In this document: in pieces, positions 12,501 to 15,650 of the stretch | How the letters are laid out: every line of letters begins with the position of its first letter | Numbering within the stretch: position 1 is the first letter of the stretch | DNA from: Phoronis ovalis | Lineage: Eukaryota > Phoronida > Phoronidae | Length of the DNA: 15,650 nt | Assembly: GCA_028565635.1 (NCBI GenBank) | Contig: JAOXYB010001902.1 | Span: 4,765-20,414 of the forward strand | Reading direction: 5' to 3' | Made by a program: the position numbers and the translations under genes | Notes under the pieces: generated by a model | Told to the model about the DNA's origin: nothing | Database searches by the model: none | What the model saw: the letters and a program-made list of their open reading frames with translations, nothing else

Positions 12501-15495
12501 GTTTAATTTTTAAAAACACTTGTTTGAAATCATAACTCCACAAAAGTGTAGGACACTTACATAAAGTAATATCAAAGAAAATGTCCAGTATGCATGTAGT
12601 TGTATAATGCTTTAGATCACTGTCTGTGATGCCTTAAAAATATGTATATCTTGTTCCAGTACCTGCACAATCCTGGAAACACTCAACTGCCTTAACAGCT
12701 TCAGAGTATTGATTGCTTTAAGATGAACCTGCTCTCTGTTCCCTAATATTTGGGCACACTCAGCTGCCTGGCAAACAATGATTTGGAGGATTGTGGGTAA
12801 GTATGTGTCTAATAAGTTGCCTAGTTTGCCAAAGATGACCTCGATACTGTGAAGAATGCTGAAAACAAAATAATATCATGGTTATACAATGCAAGTGCAA
12901 ATCACAAGAAAAATGTATGAAAGAAAAACTATACAGCTTGTTTTTGCAGTTATTCACTAATTTGATACTTAACATTTTAGTTTTATCAGATCTGCAAATT
13001 AGCAATCAAATTTTGCTTATACAGTCAACTTAAACTTTTAGCCTTATACATAATACAATATGAGACAAAGATGTCTTAAAGTAATCTACTAGAAAGCTTT
13101 CAACATTGTTTTTAGCCCCAGTTTATATTTACTTTAATTAATTTTATTTTCACAACATGCATACACACCCAAGCTGTTTCTTGAGTGGGATCACTTTTGT
13201 GACATCACTTTTATTCATAATCTGTGCGACTTTCCCGGACAAATCCTCAGTTAAGTATTCTTTAAATGGATGAAAGATCAGGTCTAGAAATATTTTAAGT
13301 TCATGTTGTTGTGATCCAGCTAGAAATCGAAAGACTATTCCTCTTCTTACATCACTTCTTCCTTTGCCAGTAGTGTCTTTTCCAGTTTTATGCAACATTT
13401 TACCAAATAAAATTCTGAAAACAATCATAAGACTTTTGGTATATTGTATTCTCCACTAGAGATCACTAGTTTTGAAGCATTTTTGAGCATTCATGTAGTA
13501 TTGTAAGAAACAGCATGATTCCATGTACAGAGTATGCAATGGTTGACACGATTACTACCAAGATGCAATATTTTAATTCTTTCCTATGAAACAATTCAGA
13601 CACAAATGCTACACATTTAATAGAATCCAAACCATGATTTGGCTTAGAACAGATAATTATACATTTGTGTGAGCGATACTATCACTTCGACAGGGGTGAT
13701 ATTATCCCTTTTAATATCTCTCAACCCATTCTGTTTTTTTTAATCAAAACAATTTATTATAAGGCTAATCTAGGCTCAACCGTTTGCAATAAAAAATTTG
13801 CTGACAAGAACAGCAATGATACTATTAGTATATACCTCATTAAAACTGGTAATAATCCTTCTCTATGTTCCGATTGTACTACTCCGTTATCAGCATCAAT
13901 ACTGAACAAGACAATTTCATTTTTAAAACTTTTATCATCCAGTAGGCGGTCAAAGTTCTCTCTGTAATGATAAATGAGATGTAGAAATGTTATTTCCAAA
14001 ATTAATTTTTTAACCTACAATATCCATTTCACAGGATGTCACTAGTTTATTAATAACCAAAATTAACTATAAGCATGCATAATTTGTTACAAACAATACT
14101 CTTCACCTAAATTGATAGCAATTTAAAAATTTCACAGTATGTGTTGCATGATGGTAACAAACTGGTTTTAGAAGTAAGAGACTAAATGCAACTAATAATG
14201 CTACACAACTAAAAGTATGTATGTTATGAAAACGTGCCATGCAACAAAAGTACATATACACTGAATTACTTACTTGTATGGTAATAAATACTTGTAGTTG
14301 TATGACATGAGACATGCCAGTGCTTCCTTCTGCACCTCTGGTTCTCTGTGATGTAGAAGCTCAAAGTACAGCTCGTGCAACTTTGGCTCTAAATAAAGTG
14401 TCTTAGGGTTCTTAAACTTGGATACCAGTCGCAAAAATTCCACAAATGTTCTGAAATTCCAAGGATAATCAATTGCAAAAATCACAAACCCTATTTCAGC
14501 AATTTAATGTGTGATTTTCCAAAGACTGCAATTACGATCCCAAAGCCAGATATGCATTCAAATAGTGTTCAAAACTATAGACATGAATATCAACAGATCA
14601 CTAAACACAATAATAATTTATTTAATGATATTTTATCAAATTCATAATTCTGTTTAATCAATATAATTTTCCTTTGTTTCATACTTTCTGGCCGGGAGAA
14701 CCATTTTAAGTAACATTCCCATTTCTTACTTTGTTGCTGCCTTTCTATGACGTTTCCCAGAAATATCCTGTTCTTCTATTTCTGTATCCAAAATTACATT
14801 TGAATGGTCAGCATTACTGGCATCATGAACACTTTCCTCCAATTTCCCTGTGATATCTTCTGCTTCCAATTTTTTCCTCAAATCTTGTGTAGGAGCCAGA
14901 TTCATGTTGGCTGGATAATACTCATTTCTAGAAATTGTATGTTCCACGAAATTATAAGTCAAAAGAAACGACTCACAGTTACAGTGCTTTCAATACCAGA
15001 ATTTATAAAAGGTAACAAAAATGAAATGTTCTGCATGCCTATTAATTTATAATTAATAAATTAATTTAGTTTTCTTTCTGTCTAACTAGACTAGTAGCAG
15101 GGTAACAGGTTTTTATACCATTTAGTTTTTTTGTATAATTTTTGAATTGTTACTTAAGTTTGTATTTCTAATGATAAGTCACAGTGAACATTTTAAAACG
15201 GGTTATAATAATAATTGTTATCTTATGTAGTTATGACAAAACACTCACTTTAAAAACCTAAAGACTAAAGGTGATAAAATCCTAGACTTTGCTTCACATC
15301 TATCTGGAAAATGTTGCATAGCTTTCCACAATAAACATCTAAAATTCATGTGATCTGGACGAGCGCTTCTATGCAATAACTGTTCATTCTCATATTCAAA
15401 TAACTCAGCGAGGGATGTTATTTGTTTATCCTGTAACTGCCTGGTCAATATGTTTGTTTGCTTTGTTTTAACTGAACTTGTGTTCATCTGGGGTT
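397..15495 (-). CDS. UTP20: UTP20 orthologue (SSU processome component, DRIM family), 26 internal exons, both ends beyond the window
   Basis: UTP20 is a nucleolar HEAT/ARM-repeat scaffold of the U3-containing SSU processome, needed for 18S pre-rRNA cleavage and 40S assembly. Twenty-six minus-strand exons join to 1456 codons without a stop and run collinear with the middle of vertebrate UTP20. Shared blocks in order include NEYYPA, APTQDLR, RFLAGS/TQ, PTPLLKL, LPHVPA, DFFENMKHIQ, EEHKLVKSK, TLxRGYQ, SKSYDSY, WVLKFPLPS and RQATAF. Vertebrate UTP20 is about 2,785 residues, so roughly half the protein is visible. The start codon, stop codon, promoter and poly(A) site are not in view. All complete introns are GT-AG and all phases agree across junctions, so the gene looks intact. 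It could only be a paralogue if the genome carried two UTP20 copies, which is unusual for this family. Residue numbers in the exon entries count from the first complete codon in the window. Confidence 0.96.
529..1179 (-). other. Intron between exons 25 and 26 (651 bases)
   Basis: This is AT-rich GT-AG intron sequence with short homopolymer runs, including an A-run near 586-597 and a T-run near 764-773. I see no repeat family, RNA gene or coding similarity. Confidence 0.85.
1180..1350 (-). CDS. UTP20: UTP20 exon 25 (WVLKFPLPS block)
   Basis: This exon encodes residues 1356-1412. ISTTALRCLCWVLKFPLPSV and AGAAKGDNFELVVLCFK match the vertebrate VITGALQCLIWVLRFPLPSI and GAARGQNFHLVVNCFK. The acceptor has a long pyrimidine tract ending ttttag. 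The donor is AAG then GTGAGA. Confidence 0.96.
1608..1724 (-). CDS. UTP20: UTP20 exon 24
   Basis: This exon encodes residues 1317-1355. LKRSKLSSSNKEHLAMLDPFVAVLNSCLDSKYIK matches the vertebrate LKTSKIKSSGECVLEMLDPFVSLLIDCLGSMDVK. The acceptor is ttatag and the donor AAG then GTAATC. It is 117 bases, with phase 0 on both sides. Confidence 0.93.
1725..2088 (-). other. Intron between exons 23 and 24 (364 bases)
   Basis: This is a GT-AG intron. I see nothing in it beyond AT-rich spacer sequence. Confidence 0.85.
2089..2236 (-). CDS. UTP20: UTP20 exon 23
   Basis: This exon encodes residues 1267-1316. A basic, proline-rich loop (LKPGMKPPSTYLLQSHVPRGG) is followed by SNVKTNLHILVEFGL. Vertebrate UTP20 has a proline-rich loop of similar length and SRKTNMHIFIESGL at the same point. 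The acceptor is ttacag and the donor CAC then GTAAGT. Confidence 0.92.
2237..2722 (-). other. Intron between exons 22 and 23 (486 bases)
   Basis: This is a GT-AG intron with a slightly less AT-rich middle. A plus-strand open frame at 2412-2612 has no recognisable similarity and I do not treat it as a gene. Confidence 0.85.
2723..2889 (-). CDS. UTP20: UTP20 exon 22
   Basis: This exon encodes residues 1212-1267. QAKKIQEVLKRIAFGLLENEGLTVETLMVFTHGL aligns with the vertebrate LARKVHETLRRITVGLIVNQEMTAESILLLSYGL. The acceptor is gtgcag, and the donor is CAA then GTGAGT. An asparagine codon is split AA|C at the junction. Confidence 0.93.
2890..3557 (-). other. Intron between exons 21 and 22 (668 bases)
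   Basis: This is a GT-AG intron, the longest without a mobile element. Its only visible structure is the hairpin at 3418-3447. Confidence 0.85.
3418..3447. repeat. Short inverted repeat (hairpin)
   Basis: The arms CTAGTTTTAACCA (3418-3430) and TGGTCAAAACTAG (3435-3447) pair at 12 of 13 positions around the four-base loop ATCC. It lies about 110 bases upstream of exon 21's left flank in plus coordinates, well inside the intron. It could be a small palindromic insertion footprint or chance. Confidence 0.7.
3558..3725 (-). CDS. UTP20: UTP20 exon 21 (SKSYDSY block)
   Basis: This exon encodes residues 1156-1211. IFNEELFGKVANEKEVVGI, FEAKSSKSYDSYNMMARYV and MIIPLKE align with the vertebrate IFNHELFGAVAEEKEV, MEARRSKSYDSYEILGKFV and LILPLKE. 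The acceptor is ttgaaag. The donor GAG then GTATAG is weak, but reading through it meets a stop at the second codon, so splicing must occur here. Confidence 0.95.
3726..4029 (-). other. Intron between exons 20 and 21 (304 bases)
   Basis: This is an AT-rich GT-AG intron. I see nothing further in it. Confidence 0.85.
4030..4128 (-). CDS. UTP20: UTP20 exon 20
   Basis: This exon encodes residues 1123-1155 (99 bases, phase 0 on both sides). LHVLCFTVHLLLKSS matches the vertebrate VHVLTFTVHMLLQGL, and the following SGDLDTSMQSLIQ matches VGDLDSCLDIMIE. The acceptor is tttcag and the donor GTAGGA. Confidence 0.94.
4129..4542 (-). other. Intron between exons 19 and 20 (414 bases)
   Basis: This is a GT-AG intron. 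Its middle is the degenerate GAT/GAC-rich simple repeat listed separately. The rest is plain spacer. Confidence 0.85.
4250..4400. repeat. Degenerate GATGAC/GTGATGAT simple repeat
   Basis: The plus strand is dense in TGATGA, GATGAC and GTGATGAT words with diverged spacers, as in an old triplet or hexamer repeat. It includes a perfect 14-base palindrome, ATGATGATCATCAT, at 4362-4375. It is open over a stretch on the minus strand but encodes a low-complexity His/Ile/Val-rich sequence, not a domain. Confidence 0.7.
4543..4699 (-). CDS. UTP20: UTP20 exon 19 (TLTRGYQ block)
   Basis: This exon encodes residues 1070-1122. It reads ILIKVCQFLKSRAKDIRDVARDTLTKI, then YIVKELRSTLTRGYQ. The vertebrate text ILLKVCALLKNRAQEIRDIARSTLAKI and VLKELQTTLVRGYQ is nearly identical. 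The acceptor is tttcag, and the donor CAG then GTATGT has phase 0. Confidence 0.97.
5068..5085 (+). repeat. Left copy of a subterminal direct repeat with TGACGTCA core
   Basis: TGACGTCAGAAATATCTG lies 62 bases inside the left end of the element. It recurs with one difference, in the same orientation, at 5811-5828 near the right end. The 8-base palindrome TGACGTCA is a CRE/ATF-type site, but a direct-repeat position suggests a transposition-related role at least as much as a regulatory one. Confidence 0.7.
5254..5273. repeat. Short perfect hairpin inside the mariner-like element
   Basis: ACAGGTTG and CAACCTGT form a perfect eight-base stem around the loop TATG. It sits inside the element at 5006-5892 and has no visible separate function. 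Confidence 0.6.
5811..5828 (+). repeat. Right copy of a subterminal direct repeat with TGACGTCA core
   Basis: TGACGTCAGAAAAATCTG lies 64 bases inside the right end of the element and matches the copy at 5068-5085 at 17 of 18 positions. Unlike the terminal inverted repeats, the two copies point the same way. Confidence 0.7.
5894..5931. repeat. 19-base tandem duplication abutting the element's right end
   Basis: AAGAAAACAAAGTATAGTA occurs twice head to tail (5894-5912 and 5913-5931). The first copy begins within the right TA target duplication. It lies 21-58 bases inside the intron from the exon 18 donor. Confidence 0.85.
5953..6092 (-). CDS. UTP20: UTP20 exon 18
   Basis: This exon encodes residues 1024-1070. 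It contains EEHKLVKSKIAEDSEILRVPIALAMVKLLQNLP, close to the vertebrate EEHKLVKSKVVNDEEVVRVPLAFAMVKLMQSLP. The acceptor is ttttag. The donor TGG then GTAAGA opens the longest intron (1253 bases), which contains the mariner-like element. Confidence 0.96.
6375..6613 (-). CDS. UTP20: UTP20 exon 17 (acidic linker plus conserved helix)
   Basis: This exon encodes residues 944-1023. The first half is an acidic, serine-rich linker (DGDENNAMNDEDDLLPSE). The second half, from about residue 993, is ordered and conserved: CSSALAARIHRVIVSHIMPQLHRCLTQK aligns with the vertebrate segment ending ILPRLHKCLAST. Vertebrates also carry a long acidic insert here. The acceptor is ttctag, and the donor AAG then GTAATA has phase 0. 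Confidence 0.93.
6823..6917 (-). CDS. UTP20: UTP20 exon 16 (shortest exon in window)
   Basis: This exon encodes residues 912-944, reading RIVVGILDVFHFDLTAAI and so on. The FHFD block is shared with vertebrate UTP20 (LVIVLEAFHFDHK). The exon is only 95 bases. The acceptor is ttgtag and the donor CAG then GTAAAA. A glutamate codon is split G|AA at the 3' junction (phase 1). Confidence 0.92.
7065..7105. repeat. 21-base tandem duplication next to the exon 15 donor
   Basis: AACAGAGATACTGCACCAAC occurs at 7065-7084 and 7086-7105, a period of 21. It lies in the short intron between exons 15 and 16, 24 bases inside from the exon 15 donor. Confidence 0.85.
7130..7401 (-). CDS. UTP20: UTP20 exon 15 (longest exon in window)
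   Basis: This exon encodes residues 822-912. It opens THRRARALRRL, directly continuing the HIQ block as in vertebrates (HIQ-IHRRARAL). It then runs through LLPMATAFLIDETY, AAIDTISAICKCLPWEKYIQTL and ESQKMIVR. At 272 bases it is the longest exon seen. The acceptor is ttttag, and the donor CAG then GTAAAA has phase 2. Confidence 0.95.
7402..7908 (-). other. Intron between exons 14 and 15 (507 bases)
   Basis: This is a GT-AG intron. I see no repeat, RNA gene or coding similarity. In-frame translation past the exon 14 donor runs a short way without family similarity. Confidence 0.85.
7909..8046 (-). CDS. UTP20: UTP20 exon 14 (DFFENMKHIQ block)
   Basis: This exon encodes residues 776-821. It ends DPDPEADFFENMKHIQ, one of the most conserved blocks of the protein and the strongest single identifier here. 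The acceptor is tttcag, and the donor CAG then GTGAGT is near-consensus. Translation beyond the donor continues in frame for a while but loses similarity at once, which supports the splice site. Confidence 0.96.
8047..8403 (-). other. Intron between exons 13 and 14 (357 bases)
   Basis: This is a GT-AG intron with short T- and A-runs near 8167-8225. Nothing else is visible. Confidence 0.85.
8404..8559 (-). CDS. UTP20: UTP20 exon 13
   Basis: This exon encodes residues 724-775. It holds DMSLRDNSSFCIQEIIKYL and PEIKSGLKHKDD, matching the vertebrate GDMSLSDNASMCLMSIIKKL and LRKGLKSQ. The acceptor is ttttcag, and the donor GAT then GTGAGT keeps phase 0. Confidence 0.92.
8560..8948 (-). other. Intron between exons 12 and 13 (389 bases)
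   Basis: This is a GT-AG intron, unique and AT-rich apart from a short less AT-rich stretch near 8640-8700. I see no RNA gene or repeat. Confidence 0.85.
8949..9104 (-). CDS. UTP20: UTP20 exon 12
   Basis: This exon encodes residues 672-723. It starts LNSWDPRRVEEPDYMTRLDAF and ends VIHNCSFFICN. The vertebrate version has LNAFDQRHLDDINFDVRFETF and VMHNCFYNL. The acceptor is ttctag and the donor GTAAGT. It has phase 0 introns on both sides and is 156 bases long. Confidence 0.93.
9105..9446 (-). other. Intron between exons 11 and 12 (342 bases)
   Basis: This is a GT-AG intron with unique sequence. I see nothing further in it. Confidence 0.85.
9447..9570 (-). CDS. UTP20: UTP20 exon 11
   Basis: This exon encodes residues 630-671. 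It reads PLSRLFSYISERSSRKILCDIL and ends YLADITTK. It aligns with the vertebrate PIAKLFSVIKNKLSRKLLCTVF and YITDVVK. The acceptor is ttttag, and the donor AAG then GTAACG ends in phase 0. Confidence 0.93.
9571..9971 (-). other. Intron between exons 10 and 11 (401 bases)
   Basis: This is a GT-AG intron, AT-rich with an eight-base T-run near 9834. No repeat or RNA gene is visible. Confidence 0.85.
9972..10136 (-). CDS. UTP20: UTP20 exon 10
   Basis: This exon encodes residues 575-630. It contains GELIRLLLPFLAKNVSRNISIETHILLGLCNLV and ends NPSKFLW. The vertebrate counterpart has LITLLLPFLHRGNIAEDTEVDIL and DPTSFLKP. The acceptor is ctttag, and the donor is GTGAGT. The tryptophan codon is split TG|G across the next junction. 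Confidence 0.93.
10618..10717 (+). repeat. Left C-rich array of the MITE-like block
   Basis: Four imperfect units of AATAATCGCCCCCTCT type occur here, one with TTGCCCCC, and the third is offset by a short AT-rich spacer. It ends in CGCCCCCGGGGCGG, a short GC palindrome that is unusual in this AT-rich window. The transcribed (minus) strand carries runs of five G. Confidence 0.8.
11212..11278 (+). repeat. Right C-rich array of the MITE-like block
   Basis: Three units, AATAATCGCCCCC, ATTAATTGCCCCC and AATAATTGCCCCCC, stand in the same orientation as the left array. They precede the terminal palindrome at 11279-11301. Confidence 0.8.
11279..11301. repeat. Perfect palindrome at the right end of the MITE-like block
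   Basis: AATAATCGCCC, a single A, then GGGCGATTATT: an 11-base perfect inverted repeat. It joins the last C-rich unit to the inverted terminal copy and so explains why only the outermost unit is in inverted orientation. Confidence 0.85.
11373..11514 (-). CDS. UTP20: UTP20 exon 9
   Basis: This exon encodes residues 528-575. It reads SYGTKLLLPHVPAVLQHI, then a basic loop (VKKKNFPVK), then KELNILSK. The family has LILPHVPAILQYL, a KKKK loop and KELGILSK in this order. The donor AAA then GTTAGT is weaker than consensus. It opens the 1236-base intron that carries the C-rich element. Confidence 0.93.
11724..11959 (-). CDS. UTP20: UTP20 exon 8
   Basis: This exon encodes residues 449-528. It begins RCFPLLAKC, then gives ILHNVFELLLAKSV, MDIVENMLTIPDFDPVEE and VNGCVS. 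The vertebrate text YFPLLAK, ILTNVFAVLSAK, MDIVDDLLNLPDFEP and VTGCV aligns without gaps. It precedes one of only two phase 1 introns between exons here. The acceptor is attccag and the donor GTAAAA. Confidence 0.94.
12094..12251 (-). CDS. UTP20: UTP20 exon 7
   Basis: This exon encodes residues 397-449. The conserved parts are YPFSDKEIDAIF and YHPTPLLKLVEAWS, matching the vertebrate YQFRTEEIDAVF and YSPTPLLKLISIWS. The acceptor is tttacag and the donor AAG then GTAATG. The arginine codon at the border is split AG|G. Confidence 0.94.
12252..12662 (-). other. Intron between exons 6 and 7 (411 bases)
   Basis: This is a GT-AG intron. It contains a small perfect hairpin, TTTGTAC-CCAGT-GTACAAA, at 12314-12332. 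Nothing else is visible. Confidence 0.85.
12663..12858 (-). CDS. UTP20: UTP20 exon 6
   Basis: This exon encodes residues 331-396. It contains GILHSIEVI, then TYLPTILQIIVCQAAECAQIL, then LKLLRQLSVSRIVQ. The vertebrate counterpart has GILNSLEIV and YLPKILQILLC in the same positions. The acceptor is tttcag and the donor CAG then GTACTG. The exon ends in phase 0. Confidence 0.93.
12859..13168 (-). other. Intron between exons 5 and 6 (310 bases)
   Basis: This is an AT-rich GT-AG intron with nothing else visible. Confidence 0.85.
13169..13414 (-). CDS. UTP20: UTP20 exon 5
   Basis: This exon encodes residues 249-331. The key blocks are ILFGKM, a lysine/glycine-rich loop (KTGKDTTGKG), then IVFRFLAGSQQHELKIFLDLIF and DVTKVIPLKKQLG. 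The order and spacing match the family. The acceptor is tttcag. The donor is TGG then GTGTGT, a less common but valid GT site. The glycine codon at the border is split GG|C. Confidence 0.94.
13415..13835 (-). other. Intron between exons 4 and 5 (421 bases)
   Basis: This is a GT-AG intron. A plus-strand open frame starts at 13665 and runs over exon 4 in antisense. It looks like an antisense shadow. Confidence 0.85.
13836..13961 (-). CDS. UTP20: UTP20 exon 4
   Basis: This exon encodes residues 207-249. It begins KENFDRLLDDKSFKNEIV and ends LLPVLMR, matching the vertebrate blocks ENLQRLLEDRSFKEEIV and LFPILMR. The acceptor is attacag, and the donor GAG then GTATAT is weaker than its neighbours. 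The length is 126 bases, with phase 2 introns on both sides. Confidence 0.94.
13962..14273 (-). other. Intron between exons 3 and 4 (312 bases)
   Basis: This is an AT-rich GT-AG intron. I see nothing else in it. Confidence 0.85.
14274..14450 (-). CDS. UTP20: UTP20 exon 3
   Basis: This exon encodes residues 148-207. It matches the orthologue through SKFKNPKTLYLEPKLHELY and the helical stretch ending NYKYLLPY. Amphipathic helix pairs are typical of the HEAT-like solenoid. The acceptor is tttcag and the donor GTAAGT. The exon is 177 bases with phase 2 introns on both sides, so its removal would keep frame. Confidence 0.94.
14730..14927 (-). CDS. UTP20: UTP20 exon 2 (acidic/basic linker)
   Basis: This exon encodes residues 82-148. 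It opens with NEYYPANMNLAPTQDLRKK, nearly the vertebrate text. A variable linker rich in E, D, S and N follows, then a short basic patch (GKRHRK). Vertebrate UTP20 has an acidic insert and basic tail at the same place, so this is a conserved disordered loop with drifting sequence. The acceptor is ttctag and the donor GTAAGA. Both borders split a lysine codon as AA|A. Confidence 0.93.
14928..15248 (-). other. Intron between exons 1 and 2 (321 bases)
   Basis: This is a GT-AG intron with a small AT-only inverted repeat (TTAATTTA at 15042-15049 and TAAATTAA at 15057-15064), likely of no significance. Confidence 0.85.
15249..15495 (-). CDS. UTP20: UTP20 exon 1 of window (start of conserved DRIM region)
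   Basis: The exon holds two bases completing a codon, then residues 1-81, then AA of a lysine codon (residue 82). The first 40 residues are polar and poorly conserved (Q/K/T/E-rich). From about residue 48 the text matches vertebrate UTP20 strongly (DHMNFRCLLWKAM, FPDRCEAKSR, LSPL). The acceptor is ttgtag before AA, and the donor is AAA then GTGAGT. The methionine at residue 3 is internal, because the frame stays open to the acceptor and the orthologue has hundreds of residues upstream. Confidence 0.93.
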
Positions 15496-15543
15496 CTACA
15501 AATTATTTAAAAATATATTCAGTTAAACATTTTAAATATTAAT

Positions 15544-15574
15544 TGTATGTATATATGTATATGTATATATGTGT

Positions 15575-15650
<76 letters not shown>
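15544..15650. repeat. Compound (TATG/TA)-(GT)n microsatellite running off the window
   Basis: A transition zone of TATATG and GTGTAT words leads into an uninterrupted (GT)35 from 15581 to the last base, 15650. On the gene strand this is a (CA)n tract in the intron just upstream of the first visible exon, about 50 bases from its acceptor. The true length is unknown because the tract is cut by the window edge. Confidence 0.97.

Noticed and set aside
13665-13967. Plus-strand 100-codon open frame
   Set aside because: Its second half is antisense to exon 4 and its first half is intron. No motif or family was recognised.
15481-15487. ATG in exon 1 as a possible UTP20 start codon
   Set aside because: The frame stays open upstream to a good acceptor (ttgtag), and orthologues have several hundred conserved residues before this point.

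Overview
The window is animal (metazoan) nuclear DNA, most likely from an invertebrate. It is AT-rich, has many introns, and carries one long minus-strand gene whose exons are split by GT-AG introns of roughly 130 to 1250 bases. There is no operon structure, no Shine-Dalgarno pattern and no long uninterrupted reading frame. I cannot place the phylum from the sequence alone.

Essentially everything here belongs to one gene: the orthologue of UTP20 (also called DRIM, down-regulated in metastasis), a very large HEAT/ARM-type alpha-solenoid protein of the nucleolar small-subunit (SSU) processome. I could join 26 consecutive exons by hand, running from 15495 down to 397. Together they make 4370 coding bases, equal to 1456 complete codons plus two bases of a split codon, with no stop, frameshift or missing segment. 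Every exon junction keeps frame, and all 25 complete introns begin GT and end AG. The encoded piece matches the middle of animal UTP20 without a gap. It starts in the conserved region where the UTP20 N-terminal/DRIM domain begins and ends in the C-terminal half. The start codon, first exons, last exons, promoter and polyadenylation site all lie outside the window.

Layout from right to left (gene order): a GT-dinucleotide microsatellite at the right edge (15544-15650); exons 1-9 (15495-11373); a 1236-base intron holding a repeat-rich mobile-element-like block with AATAATCGCCCCC units (10618-11313); exons 10-18 (10136-5953); a 1253-base intron holding a non-autonomous Tc1/mariner-like element with a TA target duplication (5006-5892); exons 19-26 (4699-397); and a 123-base tandem duplication at the left edge (1-240). 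The two longest introns are the two that carry mobile-element-like insertions.

I found no second gene, no convincing intronic snoRNA, no tRNA, no rRNA and no CRISPR array. I did not find an undescribed system. The points worth a second look are the two intronic elements, the skewed intron phases with many frame-preserving exons, two acidic linkers in the protein, and several local duplications.
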